From contig NC_015145.1 of assembly GCF_000189535.1 (NCBI RefSeq), positions 2,542,001-2,606,000 on the forward strand: 64,000 nt of DNA, written 5' to 3'. Of this stretch, positions 1-8,247 are shown in pieces; position 1 is the stretch's first letter, and each line of letters starts with the position of its first letter. The notes below the pieces were generated by a model. That model worked only from the letters and a program-made list of their open reading frames with translations. It was not told the origin of the DNA and made no database searches. Source of the stretch: Pseudarthrobacter phenanthrenivorans Sphe3. Its GTDB lineage: Bacteria > Actinomycetota > Actinomycetes > Actinomycetales > Micrococcaceae. A program made the position numbers and the translations under genes.

Positions 1-858
1 TGAACCGTGGACCGGCTCAAACATGGACGGCGCGGTACGGTCCATGTTGATGTTGCCGGAGGCCGCAAGGCCGATGCCGCCGGTGATGGCGGCGGCGAGG
101 TCGGTGAGGATGTCCCCGAAGAGGTTGTCCGTGACGATCACGTCAAAACGGGACGGGTCCGTGACCATGAAGATCGTGGCGGCGTCCACGTGCAGGTAGT
201 CGTGCGTGACCTCGGGGAACTCCTGCGCCACGGCCTCCACCGTGCGCTTCCACAGATGCCCTGCGTACACCAGGACGTTGTGCTTGTGGACCAGGGTGAC
301 GTGCTTGCATTCCCGGGCGCTGGCGCGGCGGAACGCATCCCGGACAACGCGCTCCACGCCGTGCGCGGTGTTGAGCGAGACTTCGGTTGCCACCTCGTGG
401 GGAGTTCCGGCGCGGAGGGTGCCGCCGTTGCCCACATAGGGGCCTTCGGTGCCTTCGCGCACCACAATGAAGTCGATGGTGCCCGGGTTGGCCAGGGGGC
501 TTCCCACCGTGCCGTACAGCTTCGACGGACGCAGGTTGACGTAGTGGTCAAGGCTGAAGCGGAGCTTGAGGAGCATCTCGCGCTCGATAATGCCAGAAGG
601 AATCCGGGTATCGCCGGGGGCTGCCCCTACCGCGCCGAACAGGATGGCGTCCCGGGTGCGCAGGTCGGCCAGGACCTCATCCGGCAAGGTCTCTCCCGTG
701 GCCAGCCAGTGCTCGGCACCGAGCTTGTAATGGGTCTGCTTGAGCTCCACGCCCTCCGCCGCAACGGCCTTCTCGAGGACTTTGAGGGCCTCGGCAATGA
801 CTTCGGGACCGATGCCGTCGCCGGGGATAACTGCAAGATCGATGGAGGATGCGCTCAT
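1..858 (-). CDS. leuB: 3-isopropylmalate dehydrogenase, 3' end missing
   Basis: Oxidatively decarboxylates 3-isopropylmalate in leucine synthesis, using NAD in the cytoplasm. The first 286 residues are present; the C-terminus lies beyond the left edge. The N-terminus reads [10 protein letters not shown], the family signature, followed by the R-x-x-L-D-x-Y-x-N-x-R-P substrate region, the EGTEGPYVG region and the metal-binding DNLFGD segment. The ATG at 858 is chosen because a TACCCT hexamer ends 6 bases upstream with TTGACC further up, which suggests a leaderless transcript. A palindrome shared with ilvD lies just upstream of the -35. The sortase gene ends 60 bases upstream on the same strand. 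Family assignment is firm. Confidence 0.95.
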   Translation of the reverse strand, partial: MSASSIDLAVIPGDGIGPEVIAEALKVLEKAVAAEGVELKQTHYKLGAEHWLATGETLPDEVLADLRTRDAILFGAVGAAPGDTRIPSGIIEREMLLKLRFSLDHYVNLRPSKLYGTVGSPLANPGTIDFIVVREGTEGPYVGNGGTLRAGTPHEVATEVSLNTAHGVERVVRDAFRRASARECKHVTLVHKHNVLVYAGHLWKRTVEAVAQEFPEVTHDYLHVDAATIFMVTDPSRFDVIVTDNLFGDILTDLAAAITGGIGLAASGNINMDRTAPSMFEPVHGS

Positions 859-864
859 GGATTC

Positions 865-895
865 AGGGTAGCCAAGTCATCCATATGCTGGTCAA
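865..895 (-). promoter_or_regulatory. leuB promoter, probably leaderless
   Basis: On the minus strand there is a TTGACC -35 (890-895), a 19-base spacer and a TACCCT -10 (865-870). Only 6 bases separate the -10 from the leuB ATG, so transcription would start at or next to the start codon. Confidence 0.55.
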
Positions 896-899
896 GCCG

Positions 900-914
900 T
901 CTCATTATTCGAGA
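900..914. promoter_or_regulatory. Palindrome upstream of leuB, candidate leucine operator
   Basis: The sequence TCTCATTATTCGAGA has 5-base arms around TTATT. It lies 4 bases upstream of the leuB -35. Almost the same palindrome (TCTCATTATTTGAGA on the minus strand) occurs upstream of ilvD at 15680-15694. IclR-type regulators of the LtbR/NdgR group control leucine genes in other actinobacteria; that this is their site is inference. Confidence 0.5.
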
Positions 915-917
915 ACA

Positions 918-1667
918 TCAGCCCTGGGCGGGCGAAGCCACCACCACGACATTGGTGCCCCACAGGTCATCCGTGTAGCACGAGATCAGGACCAGCCGGT
1001 TGGGCGCAACTTCCCAGATAGGGCTGTCCTTGAGGCCGGACTTAACATACGTGGTCACCGAATCCACCTGGTACTCAAGCGTCCCGGCGGAGGTGGTCAC
1101 CGTGAGCCTGTCCCCTGCTGCTGCGTTGGTGCTGAGCCGGTTGAACGGCGCCTCGATGTCCTGCCAGCTGTGCCCCACAACATAGGTGGTGTTGCTGGAG
1201 TCCGCTCCCGGCATTCCATACGGCGTGAGCCAGTAGCCATCCATGGTGGCAGGCGGAACGATGGTCTGGGATGCGACGTCGGAGCTGCTGGGATCGAGCG
1301 GGAACACCGGGACATCAATGCCGGCTGCCGGATAGACCAGGCGCTGGGGAGGCGCGGCCGGCGGTCCGGCCGGTACAGGCGGCACAGCCAGGGTGTCCGG
1401 CGCTGCCGGAGAAGGCGATGCGGTTGTGCTGGATGCCGCCGGCGCCGTTGCCATTACGGCAGGACGTGTCCCTCCGGGAGGCATGGCGCGTCCGCCCGGA
1501 TCAAGCAAGGCCGGAAGGAGGACGGCGCCCAGGATTCCCAGGACGCCTGCCAGCGCCACCATCACGATGATTCTGATTCTGAAGAGCCGCCGCCGGCTGT
1601 CTTCAGTGGATGCTGCTTCGAAGTCCGGCTCACTCGCCGGGTTGCCGTTGGTCACTGACCACCCCAT
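918..1667 (-). CDS. Class F-like sortase, membrane-anchored transpeptidase
   Basis: Predicted to cleave a sorting signal and join surface proteins to the envelope. With the ATG at 1667 the protein has 249 residues: a short basic N-terminus, one membrane helix (about 29-54), a Pro/Ala/Ser-rich linker (about 56-107) and a C-terminal sortase domain. The histidine is in VVGHSWQD (H166) and the cysteine in LISCYT (C230). The usual R of the class F R-D-N-V-V-V end is not seen; here it reads GTNVVVVA. A GTG at 1655 and an upstream in-frame GTG at 1763 are other possible starts; none has a strong ribosome binding site. It follows the gene for a secreted CHATGS-module protein, a plausible substrate. 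The family call is good, the exact class less so. Confidence 0.8.
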   Translation of the reverse strand: MGWSVTNGNPASEPDFEAASTEDSRRRLFRIRIIVMVALAGVLGILGAVLLPALLDPGGRAMPPGGTRPAVMATAPAASSTTASPSPAAPDTLAVPPVPAGPPAAPPQRLVYPAAGIDVPVFPLDPSSSDVASQTIVPPATMDGYWLTPYGMPGADSSNTTYVVGHSWQDIEAPFNRLSTNAAAGDRLTVTTSAGTLEYQVDSVTTYVKSGLKDSPIWEVAPNRLVLISCYTDDLWGTNVVVVASPAQG

Positions 1668-1792
1668 GCCCAAAAGAAAGGAAGCCCAAAGTTCAGGACG
1701 TGTTCCAAGGCTGGGGGCGCAAAGCACCGTGCCGGATCCGCACGGAGCCCTGCGCCCCTTCACCCTGCTGCATCAAGCAATCGAGTCCTGAG

Positions 1793-1824
1793 GGGTGGTG
1801 CCCGGCGCGTGCCGGGCACCACCC
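1793..1824 (-). terminator. Strong hairpin after the CHATGS protein gene
   Basis: A perfect 14-bp stem (1793-1806 with 1811-1824) encloses the 4-base loop GCGT. It lies 9 bases after the stop of the gene ending at 1833 and before the sortase gene. There is no clear T tract. Confidence 0.7.
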
Positions 1825-1832
1825 GTCACACG

Positions 1833-2678
1833 CTAGCCGCGGTGCTTGCTGTGATGGCTGCCAGCATTCGCGAGCGTCCTCCGTGCCGCAAGAGCCGCAC
1901 CGGCAAGCAGGACCACCGCCACGCCGCCAATCCACGGAACGGGGTCCATTCCAGCGGAACCGGAAACAGCGGTCTGGACGTTGAAGCCCTGGTTCGGAGC
2001 AGCAACAGCGCCTGCCCCGCCCCCGGCAACTGCGCCACCCGGGTTAGGCCGCGGAACTACAGCGCCCGCCGGCGGAACCACGCCACCTGCAGGTGGAACA
2101 GTCGGCGGAGTTGTCGGCGGAGTCACCGTGACCTTCACGGGAACACAGTTGTTGTTGTAGGTCGCCTGGCCTTCAGCGGTCCAGTTCTGGCCGCCCGGGA
2201 TCACCTTGCCATCATTGGGCGGAATGATGTCCTCACTGTGCTGGTGGTGGGCACCGGCGTGGCCGTTGAGGCCCTGGAGGGCGATCGTGATTACCACATA
2301 CGGGTTCGATTCTGAGCCCGTGGCGTGGCAGATGGTGATTTTCTTGTCGTTGCCGTGGTCCTTCGGCGGTGGTGTGTGCTGTCCGCCCGGCTTTGCACAG
2401 CCGGCATTCCACCAATCCACCTTGTGCAGGTTCTGGCCGCCAGGAAGCACCTTTCCGTTGTTGGCGGGGATGATGTCCTCTGAATGCTGGTGGCCCACGT
2501 GTCCGTTCAGCCCGTTCAGATCAATGGTGATCGGCACGTAGGGGTTCGTTTCCGAGCCCGTGGCGTGGCAGATGGTGATCTTTCCACCGCCGTCCGACTC
2601 ACCGGTGGCAAACGCCGTGGCTGTTGCACCGAACAGTGCGAGGCTTGTGACCCCCAGCGCGGCAAGGATCCGTTTCAT
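1833..2678 (-). CDS. Secreted surface protein with two CHATGS modules
   Basis: A 281-residue exported protein of unknown function. It starts with a signal peptide (about 1-25, ending near AFATG). Two similar modules follow, at about 33-82 and 113-165, each with KITICHATGSE, NPYV, GLNGH, HQHSEDIIP and GGQN. The conserved Cys and His residues could bind metal, but this is a guess. Next comes a Pro/Gly/Ala-rich stalk (185-228), the segment GFNVQTAV, a hydrophobic helix (about 249-265) and a basic His/Arg/Lys tail. This is the layout of a sortase substrate, but no LPxTG is present. The next gene downstream is a sortase. CHATGS-type repeats occur in other actinobacterial wall proteins without known function. 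Confidence 0.75.
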   Translation of the reverse strand: MKRILAALGVTSLALFGATATAFATGESDGGGKITICHATGSETNPYVPITIDLNGLNGHVGHQHSEDIIPANNGKVLPGGQNLHKVDWWNAGCAKPGGQHTPPPKDHGNDKKITICHATGSESNPYVVITIALQGLNGHAGAHHQHSEDIIPPNDGKVIPGGQNWTAEGQATYNNNCVPVKVTVTPPTTPPTVPPAGGVVPPAGAVVPRPNPGGAVAGGGAGAVAAPNQGFNVQTAVSGSAGMDPVPWIGGVAVVLLAGAALAARRTLANAGSHHSKHRG

Positions 2679-2882
2679 TTCCGTCTCCGTCCTTCGTCTG
2701 CTTCAAACTGCGCAAACGCGGAGAGAACACACCGCCCCAACCTGACGGGTCAAAAAGGCAAACAGACAGCATCGGGGCGACGGTTCTCCCAGATGCGAAC
2801 TGTCAGTTTGCTAACAGGATCAGGCTATGAAGTATTGGGGCCGGAATCTCCAGTAGGACGTACTCATATCCGCCAGCGGGGA
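2679..2882. other. Intergenic region before the CHATGS protein gene
   Basis: About 200 bases lie between the end of metG and the start of the secreted protein gene. They must hold the latter's promoter and a GGAGACGG ribosome binding site directly before the ATG. I see no strong terminator, riboswitch or small gene. Confidence 0.4.
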
Positions 2883-4445
2883 CTACTTGGCCTCAGCCGG
2901 CTCCTCGTACTTCGGGAACACCGGGGAAGGTGCCGGCAGCCCGGTCCCTGCCGCAATGGGAGTAGCGATTGCCGCGAACTGGCGGGCTTCCCCCTCCGGC
3001 TGGCCGAGCGCGGCGAGGAGCGAGGCCGTTGCGGCAGGCATCACAGGCTGCGCCAGGATGGCCACGATCCGCAGGACTTCCAGGGTCACGTACAGCACTG
3101 TGTTCATGCGTCCGACGTCGGTCTTCCGCAACACCCAGGGCGCCTGCTCGGCGAAATACGCATTGGTGTCCCCAAGGACACCCCAGACCGCTTCGAGGGC
3201 CCGGCTGAATTCCTGCTTGTCGAAGACTGCCCGGACAGTTTGGAGAAGGCCGTTCGCCTGCGCCAGGATCGCGTTGTCCGCCGCCGTGAACTCCCCCGGA
3301 ACCGGAACGCGTCCCTCGCAGTTCTTGGCCACCATGGAGAGCGAGCGCTGGGCCAGGTTGCCGAAGTTGTTGGCCAGGTCCGCATTCATCCGGCCGACGA
3401 TCGCGTCATGGTTGTAGCTGCCGTCCGCTCCGAAGGGCACTTCGCGGAGGAAGAAATAACGAACCTGGTCCAGGCCGTACTGCGCCACGAAGTCCGCAGG
3501 AGCCACCACGTTGCCCAGGGACTTGGACATCTTCACGCCGTTGTTGTGCAGGAAGCCGTGGATCATCACCCGCTTGGGGAGCTCCAGGCCGGCGCTCATG
3601 AGGAAGGCCGGCCAGTAGATCGCGTGGAAGCGGGAGATGTCCTTGCCGATGATGTGGACATCCGCGGGCCAGTACTTGCGGAACTTTTCCGAGTCCACGT
3701 CCGGGTATCCCACGCCGGTGAGGTAGTTGGTCAGGGCGTCAACCCAGACGTACATCACGTGCTTGTCATTGCCTGGAACGGGGACGCCCCAGTCGAAAGT
3801 GGTACGGCTGATGGACAGGTCCTCCAGTCCGCGCTTGACGAAGCTGATGACCTCGTTGAAGCGGTACTGGGGTGCACCGAATTCCGGCTGGGCTTCGTAG
3901 AGGGCAAGGAGTTTTTCCTGGTAGGCGGAGAGCCGGAAGAAGTAGCTCTCCTCCGCGGTCCAGGTCACCTCGGTGTCGGTTTCCTTGGAGTACCGCACGC
4001 CGTCGTCCTTGACCACGGTGTCGTCCTCGCCATAGAAGGCCTCGTCACGGACGGAATACCAGCCCTCGTATTTGGAGAGGTAGATATCGCCGTTGGCTTC
4101 CATCTTCTTCCAGATTGCCTGGGACGCGGCGTAGTGGTCCGCGTCCGTGGTGCGGATGAAGCGGTCGTAGGTGATTCCCAGCGCTGCGTGGGCGGCCTTG
4201 TAGACTTCGGCGTTCCGGTCCACGAGCTCCTTGGGCGTGATGCCTTCCTTCTCCGCCGTCTGGGCGATCTTCATCCCGTGCTCGTCAGTGCCGGTCAGGA
4301 ACATCACGTCATAGCCGTCCAGCCGCTTGAAGCGGGCCATTGCGTCGGTGGCAATGTACTCGTAGGCATGGCCGATGTGCGGCACCCCGTTGGGGTAGGT
4401 GATGGCCGTGGTGATGTAGAACGGCGTTTTCTCTGAAGCAGTCAC
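2883..4445 (-). CDS. metG: Methionyl-tRNA synthetase
   Basis: Charges tRNA-Met in the cytoplasm. At 520 residues it is the short form, without the C-terminal tRNA-binding domain of some relatives. The class I signatures are present: HIGH at 23-26 and KMSKS at 305-309. The connecting region (about 127-165) has no Cys pairs, so this is the zinc-free type. The start is GTG at 4445; a TAACGT hexamer ends 7 bases upstream, which suggests a leaderless message. The ABC transporter gene ends 34 bases upstream on the same strand. Confidence 0.97.
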   Translation of the reverse strand: MTASEKTPFYITTAITYPNGVPHIGHAYEYIATDAMARFKRLDGYDVMFLTGTDEHGMKIAQTAEKEGITPKELVDRNAEVYKAAHAALGITYDRFIRTTDADHYAASQAIWKKMEANGDIYLSKYEGWYSVRDEAFYGEDDTVVKDDGVRYSKETDTEVTWTAEESYFFRLSAYQEKLLALYEAQPEFGAPQYRFNEVISFVKRGLEDLSISRTTFDWGVPVPGNDKHVMYVWVDALTNYLTGVGYPDVDSEKFRKYWPADVHIIGKDISRFHAIYWPAFLMSAGLELPKRVMIHGFLHNNGVKMSKSLGNVVAPADFVAQYGLDQVRYFFLREVPFGADGSYNHDAIVGRMNADLANNFGNLAQRSLSMVAKNCEGRVPVPGEFTAADNAILAQANGLLQTVRAVFDKQEFSRALEAVWGVLGDTNAYFAEQAPWVLRKTDVGRMNTVLYVTLEVLRIVAILAQPVMPAATASLLAALGQPEGEARQFAAIATPIAAGTGLPAPSPVFPKYEEPAEAK

Positions 4446-4452
4446 GTAGAGG

Positions 4453-4458
4453 ACGTTA
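4453..4458 (-). promoter_or_regulatory. metG -10 element, probably leaderless
   Basis: TAACGT on the minus strand is followed by 7 bases and then the GTG start of metG. No -35 or ribosome binding site stands out. Confidence 0.4.
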
Positions 4459-4479
4459 CCTTCGGTGCGGAGGGACGGG

Positions 4480-5235
4480 CTAGATGAGTTCGGTCAGGCT
4501 GTCGCTGAGCCGGACCAGTTCGTGGTCGTGCGAGGCCACCAGCACGGCGATCCCGTCAGACGTGGTGTCCTTCAGGATGCTGATGATGCGGTTGGCAGAG
4601 GCACGGTCCAGGCTGGCGGTGGGTTCGTCCACCACCAGCACGCGGGTGCCCAGGATCAGGGCGCGGGCAATGGCAACGCGCTGGCGTTCACCGCCGGAGA
4701 GCTGGGCGGGACGGTGGCGCATGCGGCGCCCAAGGCCCACCAGGTCCAGCAGGTCCTTTGCCATGTCCCGCCGCTGGTCCACTTCGCCGTCGGGAACCGC
4801 GGGCAGGAGCACGTTCTCCAGTGCGCTCATGCCGTCAATCAGGGCACCGCCCTGGTCCACGTATCCGATCAGTGCCCGACGGCGGTCGGCGATTTCGTCG
4901 TCGCCCATGCTTTCGAGGGAATCGCCTTCCCAGAAGACGCGGCCCGACGTCGGCAGGGTCAAGCCCGCGCCGACGGTGAGGATGCTGGTCTTGCCCGACC
5001 CGCTTCGGCCGGCAACGCAGTGCATCTCGCCGGCATGCAGGGTCAGGTCGAAGCCTTCCACCACGCTGACGGCTTCGGCACCGCCCTTGCCGCCGCCGTA
5101 GCGGATGGTGATGTCGCTCAGTTCGAGCGGGGTCTCGTGGTCGGCGGACTTGACGATGGTGTTGGCGCGGGTCTGCAAAGGGACCTCGCCGGAGCCGGCC
5201 CTGCGGCTCCGCTGGACGTTCGTCGGGTTTGTCAT
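4480..5235 (-). CDS. ABC transporter ATP-binding protein, LolD/MacB-like
   Basis: A 251-residue cytoplasmic ATPase that would power the FtsX-like permease encoded just upstream. Walker A is GRSGSGKT (76-83), the signature is LSGGE (179-183) and Walker B is VLVVDE (199-204). The ATG at 5235 is chosen because it overlaps the permease stop codon as ATGA, so the two are translationally coupled. Relatives in this family release lipoproteins or export peptides and antibiotics; the substrate here cannot be told. Confidence 0.9.
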   Translation of the reverse strand: MTNPTNVQRSRRAGSGEVPLQTRANTIVKSADHETPLELSDITIRYGGGKGGAEAVSVVEGFDLTLHAGEMHCVAGRSGSGKTSILTVGAGLTLPTSGRVFWEGDSLESMGDDEIADRRRALIGYVDQGGALIDGMSALENVLLPAVPDGEVDQRRDMAKDLLDLVGLGRRMRHRPAQLSGGERQRVAIARALILGTRVLVVDEPTASLDRASANRIISILKDTTSDGIAVLVASHDHELVRLSDSLTELI

Positions 5236-8030
5236 TGGACCACTTTCGTTGCAATCGGTATCCAGCAAAGTACAGCCACAAGGCCGGCCACGCCCGCCCA
5301 CAGCGCAGCATAGGGCGCCAGCAGCAGGCCGATGCCGAGGGCGCCCAACACGCCCAGCGGCAGGGCCACGGTTCCCACCAGCGCGTTCTCGAACAGCCGG
5401 ACCTGGCGAAGCATGTCCGGGTTCCAGCCCATGGCCTCGAGGATGCCAAGGTACTGGCGCTTGGCGTTGAGTTCAAACCGCCCGGTGACCAGGGTGAGCA
5501 CCAGTCCAACTGCCACCCCGGAGAGCGCCAGCAGGATGCTCGGCAGCGCGACGCTGGCCGCGGCCAGTCCGCTCAACGCACTGGCTCCCGCCGCACGCGG
5601 AATGTCGATGAGCAGGGCGATCAGGCCGCCCACTGCCGCGCCAAACACACCCACGGCCACTGCCAGGGACAGGGTGTTGAATTTGTTGGTGCCCAGCTGG
5701 CGGTTGGCGAACGTCAGCGGCGAGTCCACCGGGATCAACCGCTCGTCATGCTGCGGCTCCTGGTCGATGACGTCACGGTGGCGCAGCTGCTGCGCGGCGA
5801 AGAAGGCCGCGGCCGCGTACAGCACCAGGACGGCGCCGCAGACCAGTGCGGTGGCAAGGCTCCAGCTGGCCAGGCTCAGCACGATCCCTGCTACGGCAAG
5901 CAGGACGGCGCCCACGCCGAATTCCTCCAGGACCCAGCTGCGGATCCGGCGCTGGGTCCAGCCCATGGCGCGGAGGGTTCCGGCCTCGCTCCGGCGCTTT
6001 CGGATATAGCTGACCGTGGATGCGCCCGTCAGGAGGGCCGCCCCGCACAGCGTCAGGAACAGCAGGGTGATGTTGGTGCCGGACAGCGAGCCGGTGACGG
6101 CGTCGGCAGCGTTCTGCCGCACCCAGGACTGTTGGACGGTGCCCAGCGCCGATTCCTTGCCGGCGCCGTCCTTCGAGTAGCCGGGAACAAAGATGCTGGC
6201 ATCCTCGCGGGCCGAGCCGGCCACGATAGTGGCTTCCAGGCCCATCTCGCGGATCGCGCCGGCGAGTTTCTCGACGTCGGGCTGCGCTTCCTTCCAGCTG
6301 CCGGGCGCCTTGGCCCGGACGCGGACGGCATCAATGACACTGGCGTTTTCCTTGTAGCCACGGGCGGCGGCAAGGCCGTAGTAGTCGGTAATGGCACCGG
6401 CGGACTGGCTGGCAAGGCCGGTGGCGCTCAGGGAGGGTTCAAGTTCGGTTGCCTGGACATCGTTGCCGGCAGCGTCCTTGATGAGGGTGAAGGGCGCGGG
6501 GTCGTAGCCGCCCAACGGCAGCTTGTTGACGTCGCCGGCAGCTTCCGCCACGGCGGCGGGGTCAAACGTGCCGTAGACCATGGCCAGCGGAGCCGCGGCC
6601 TTCTGCTCCCCCGTCTCCAGGTTCTCGCGGTAGGAGCGTTCGTCCACGGGTTCACGCTGGGTCTGGTCAACAGGCGTGCCGTTGGAGCTCTTCTCGGGCA
6701 GGCGGTTCACGGTGACCCACTCCCCCGGCACGGCGTTCTTGTCAACAGCACCGTTGGCTGCCGTCTCGCCGTCCGTGTATTTCGGTGCGGCCGCGAAGTC
6801 CGTGCTCCAGGTGGCGGGAGTGTAGAGGCCCTGGTTGAAGTTGCCGGTGGCGCCGAGCAGGGAGGAATGGTCGGTGGAACCCGGCCAGGAGAGGACGAAG
6901 GGGTCCTTGGAAACGAACGGCAGGTAATCCTTATCCAGGGAGCGCGAAACCGTGCCCACGTCCTTGACTACCTTGCCGGCGTCGTCAATCTCTTCGATCT
7001 TCACGTTGTACTTCAGGTCAAGGGAGGTTCCTGAACGGACAATCAGCGGGATTGCCTGCGAATCAGCAGTCAGCTGCCCGGTGCGCTTGGCCTGCTGGTA
7101 CTGGGTCATGAGCGGGGCCCAGTACTTGAGTTTGACGCCCAGGAAGTCCGGTCCTTCCTTCAGCTCATCCATGCCGATGCCGTTGGTGAAGAGCCCTTCA
7201 AAATAGCGGCCGATGGCTCCGGCGTCGCGGGCATCAGCCGGCGGCGCCTTCTCCAGAGGAGCCAGGAAGTCCCCGGCGGAACCCAAAAGGGCACGCTCGG
7301 CGGCAGGATCGACAGCCACAACCGATTCCGTCACCTCGGGGGCCAGGGGAAGGGAGACGGAGAGGTTGAAGAGGTTGTGCTCGGAGCCGCCGGCCGGCGA
7401 CGGAAACTTAATGCCCGTCTCGTCCTCGGGCGCGGCGATGCGGATGCTGGTGCCGCCGGCAGCCTTCTCCTCAACGAGCTTGGCTTTGCCCAACGTGCCT
7501 TCGGCAGATGACTTGAACAGAGTCTTCTCGGAGACACCGTCGGAGCTGACCGCGCTGGCGGTCAGCCGGTACTTCTTGGCTTCGTCGCTCAACACCGACT
7601 CGGCGGCCGGCCACTGGGCCGGCGCGGTGGCCCCGGCAGCCTGGTCCGCCGTCGCCGTGCCTGCCAGCCCGGCGTTGTAGCCGAGGTAGTCCATGGCGTC
7701 GAGGCGCGGGGACTCCAGGTTCTGGGTGACCCGGGAGACAAGGCTGATGGGAGCAGCCACGGAGGTTTCCGAGAGCTTCCGGATGGCGTCCAGCTGCTCG
7801 AAGCTGATCCCGCCGGTGCCGTTGGCGATCTCAGGCTGCATCAGCGCGCCCGAAGGCGCCTTCGCCTGCACCAGGACGTCATAGAGGCCCCGCGAATTCT
7901 CATCCACGGTTCGGCTGAGTGCAGCCTGCGACTGGTTTTGGACAAGGACCGACAAGCACATGGCTGCGATCAAAATGGCCGCGGTCAACAGCAGCACCCT
8001 GCTTCTGATGAACCTCTGGACGGCGTTCAT
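5232..8030 (-). CDS. FtsX-family ABC transporter permease, large extracellular domain
   Basis: A 932-residue membrane protein. It has one N-terminal helix (about 10-30), a very large non-cytoplasmic region of roughly 600 residues, then a C-terminal block with several helices and the charged loop YIRKRRSEAGTLRAMGW typical of the FtsX/MacB permease domain. A second FtsX-like loop (KRQYLGILEAMGWN) lies near the end. The ATG at 8030 has AGGGAG just upstream, which is better than an in-frame start at 8087. It overlaps the ATPase gene by 4 bases. The size suggests that a single chain supplies both halves of the permease. Confidence 0.88.
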   Translation of the reverse strand: MNAVQRFIRSRVLLLTAAILIAAMCLSVLVQNQSQAALSRTVDENSRGLYDVLVQAKAPSGALMQPEIANGTGGISFEQLDAIRKLSETSVAAPISLVSRVTQNLESPRLDAMDYLGYNAGLAGTATADQAAGATAPAQWPAAESVLSDEAKKYRLTASAVSSDGVSEKTLFKSSAEGTLGKAKLVEEKAAGGTSIRIAAPEDETGIKFPSPAGGSEHNLFNLSVSLPLAPEVTESVVAVDPAAERALLGSAGDFLAPLEKAPPADARDAGAIGRYFEGLFTNGIGMDELKEGPDFLGVKLKYWAPLMTQYQQAKRTGQLTADSQAIPLIVRSGTSLDLKYNVKIEEIDDAGKVVKDVGTVSRSLDKDYLPFVSKDPFVLSWPGSTDHSSLLGATGNFNQGLYTPATWSTDFAAAPKYTDGETAANGAVDKNAVPGEWVTVNRLPEKSSNGTPVDQTQREPVDERSYRENLETGEQKAAAPLAMVYGTFDPAAVAEAAGDVNKLPLGGYDPAPFTLIKDAAGNDVQATELEPSLSATGLASQSAGAITDYYGLAAARGYKENASVIDAVRVRAKAPGSWKEAQPDVEKLAGAIREMGLEATIVAGSAREDASIFVPGYSKDGAGKESALGTVQQSWVRQNAADAVTGSLSGTNITLLFLTLCGAALLTGASTVSYIRKRRSEAGTLRAMGWTQRRIRSWVLEEFGVGAVLLAVAGIVLSLASWSLATALVCGAVLVLYAAAAFFAAQQLRHRDVIDQEPQHDERLIPVDSPLTFANRQLGTNKFNTLSLAVAVGVFGAAVGGLIALLIDIPRAAGASALSGLAAASVALPSILLALSGVAVGLVLTLVTGRFELNAKRQYLGILEAMGWNPDMLRQVRLFENALVGTVALPLGVLGALGIGLLLAPYAALWAGVAGLVAVLCWIPIATKVVQ

Positions 8031-8135
8031 GGAACTCCCTGAAACCTGGATTGCGTGCGCACACTCGAGTCCGCCCGGGGCGGACATGGACGGTCACGGA
8101 CGGATTGTGCAAAAAGTATTGGCCGGCCTGCCGGC

Positions 8136-8228
8136 CTTGGTCCTGAACCAGGACCAAGCCATTGTAAGCAGACCGGCCAATCATACGTGGCCGTGCCGGG
8201 ACTCGCCGAGGGGAGTCCCGCGGCACGG
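8136..8228 (-). terminator. Hairpins after serA
   Basis: Two hairpins lie between the serA stop and the permease gene. The first (8191-8228) has a GC-rich stem with a small bulge. The second (8136-8158) is a perfect 10-bp stem, CTTGGTCCTG with CAGGACCAAG. A GGCCGG-rich palindrome and a run of five T (minus strand) follow. They probably end the serA transcript. Confidence 0.6.
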
Positions 8229-8247
8229 CGTTTCCCCCGGAGCGGGG

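Noticed and set aside
2484..4436. 650-codon plus-strand open frame antisense to metG
   Set aside because: metG is certain on the other strand; in high-GC DNA the opposite frame often stays open. The translation is rich in His/Gly/Val/Arg without any domain.
4446..4479. T-box or S-box riboswitch before metG
   Set aside because: Only 34 bases separate metG from the upstream gene and the start looks leaderless, so there is no room.
5229..7034. 601-codon plus-strand open frame antisense to the ABC permease gene
   Set aside because: The permease has clear FtsX motifs, and the opposite frame has no start site or family motif.
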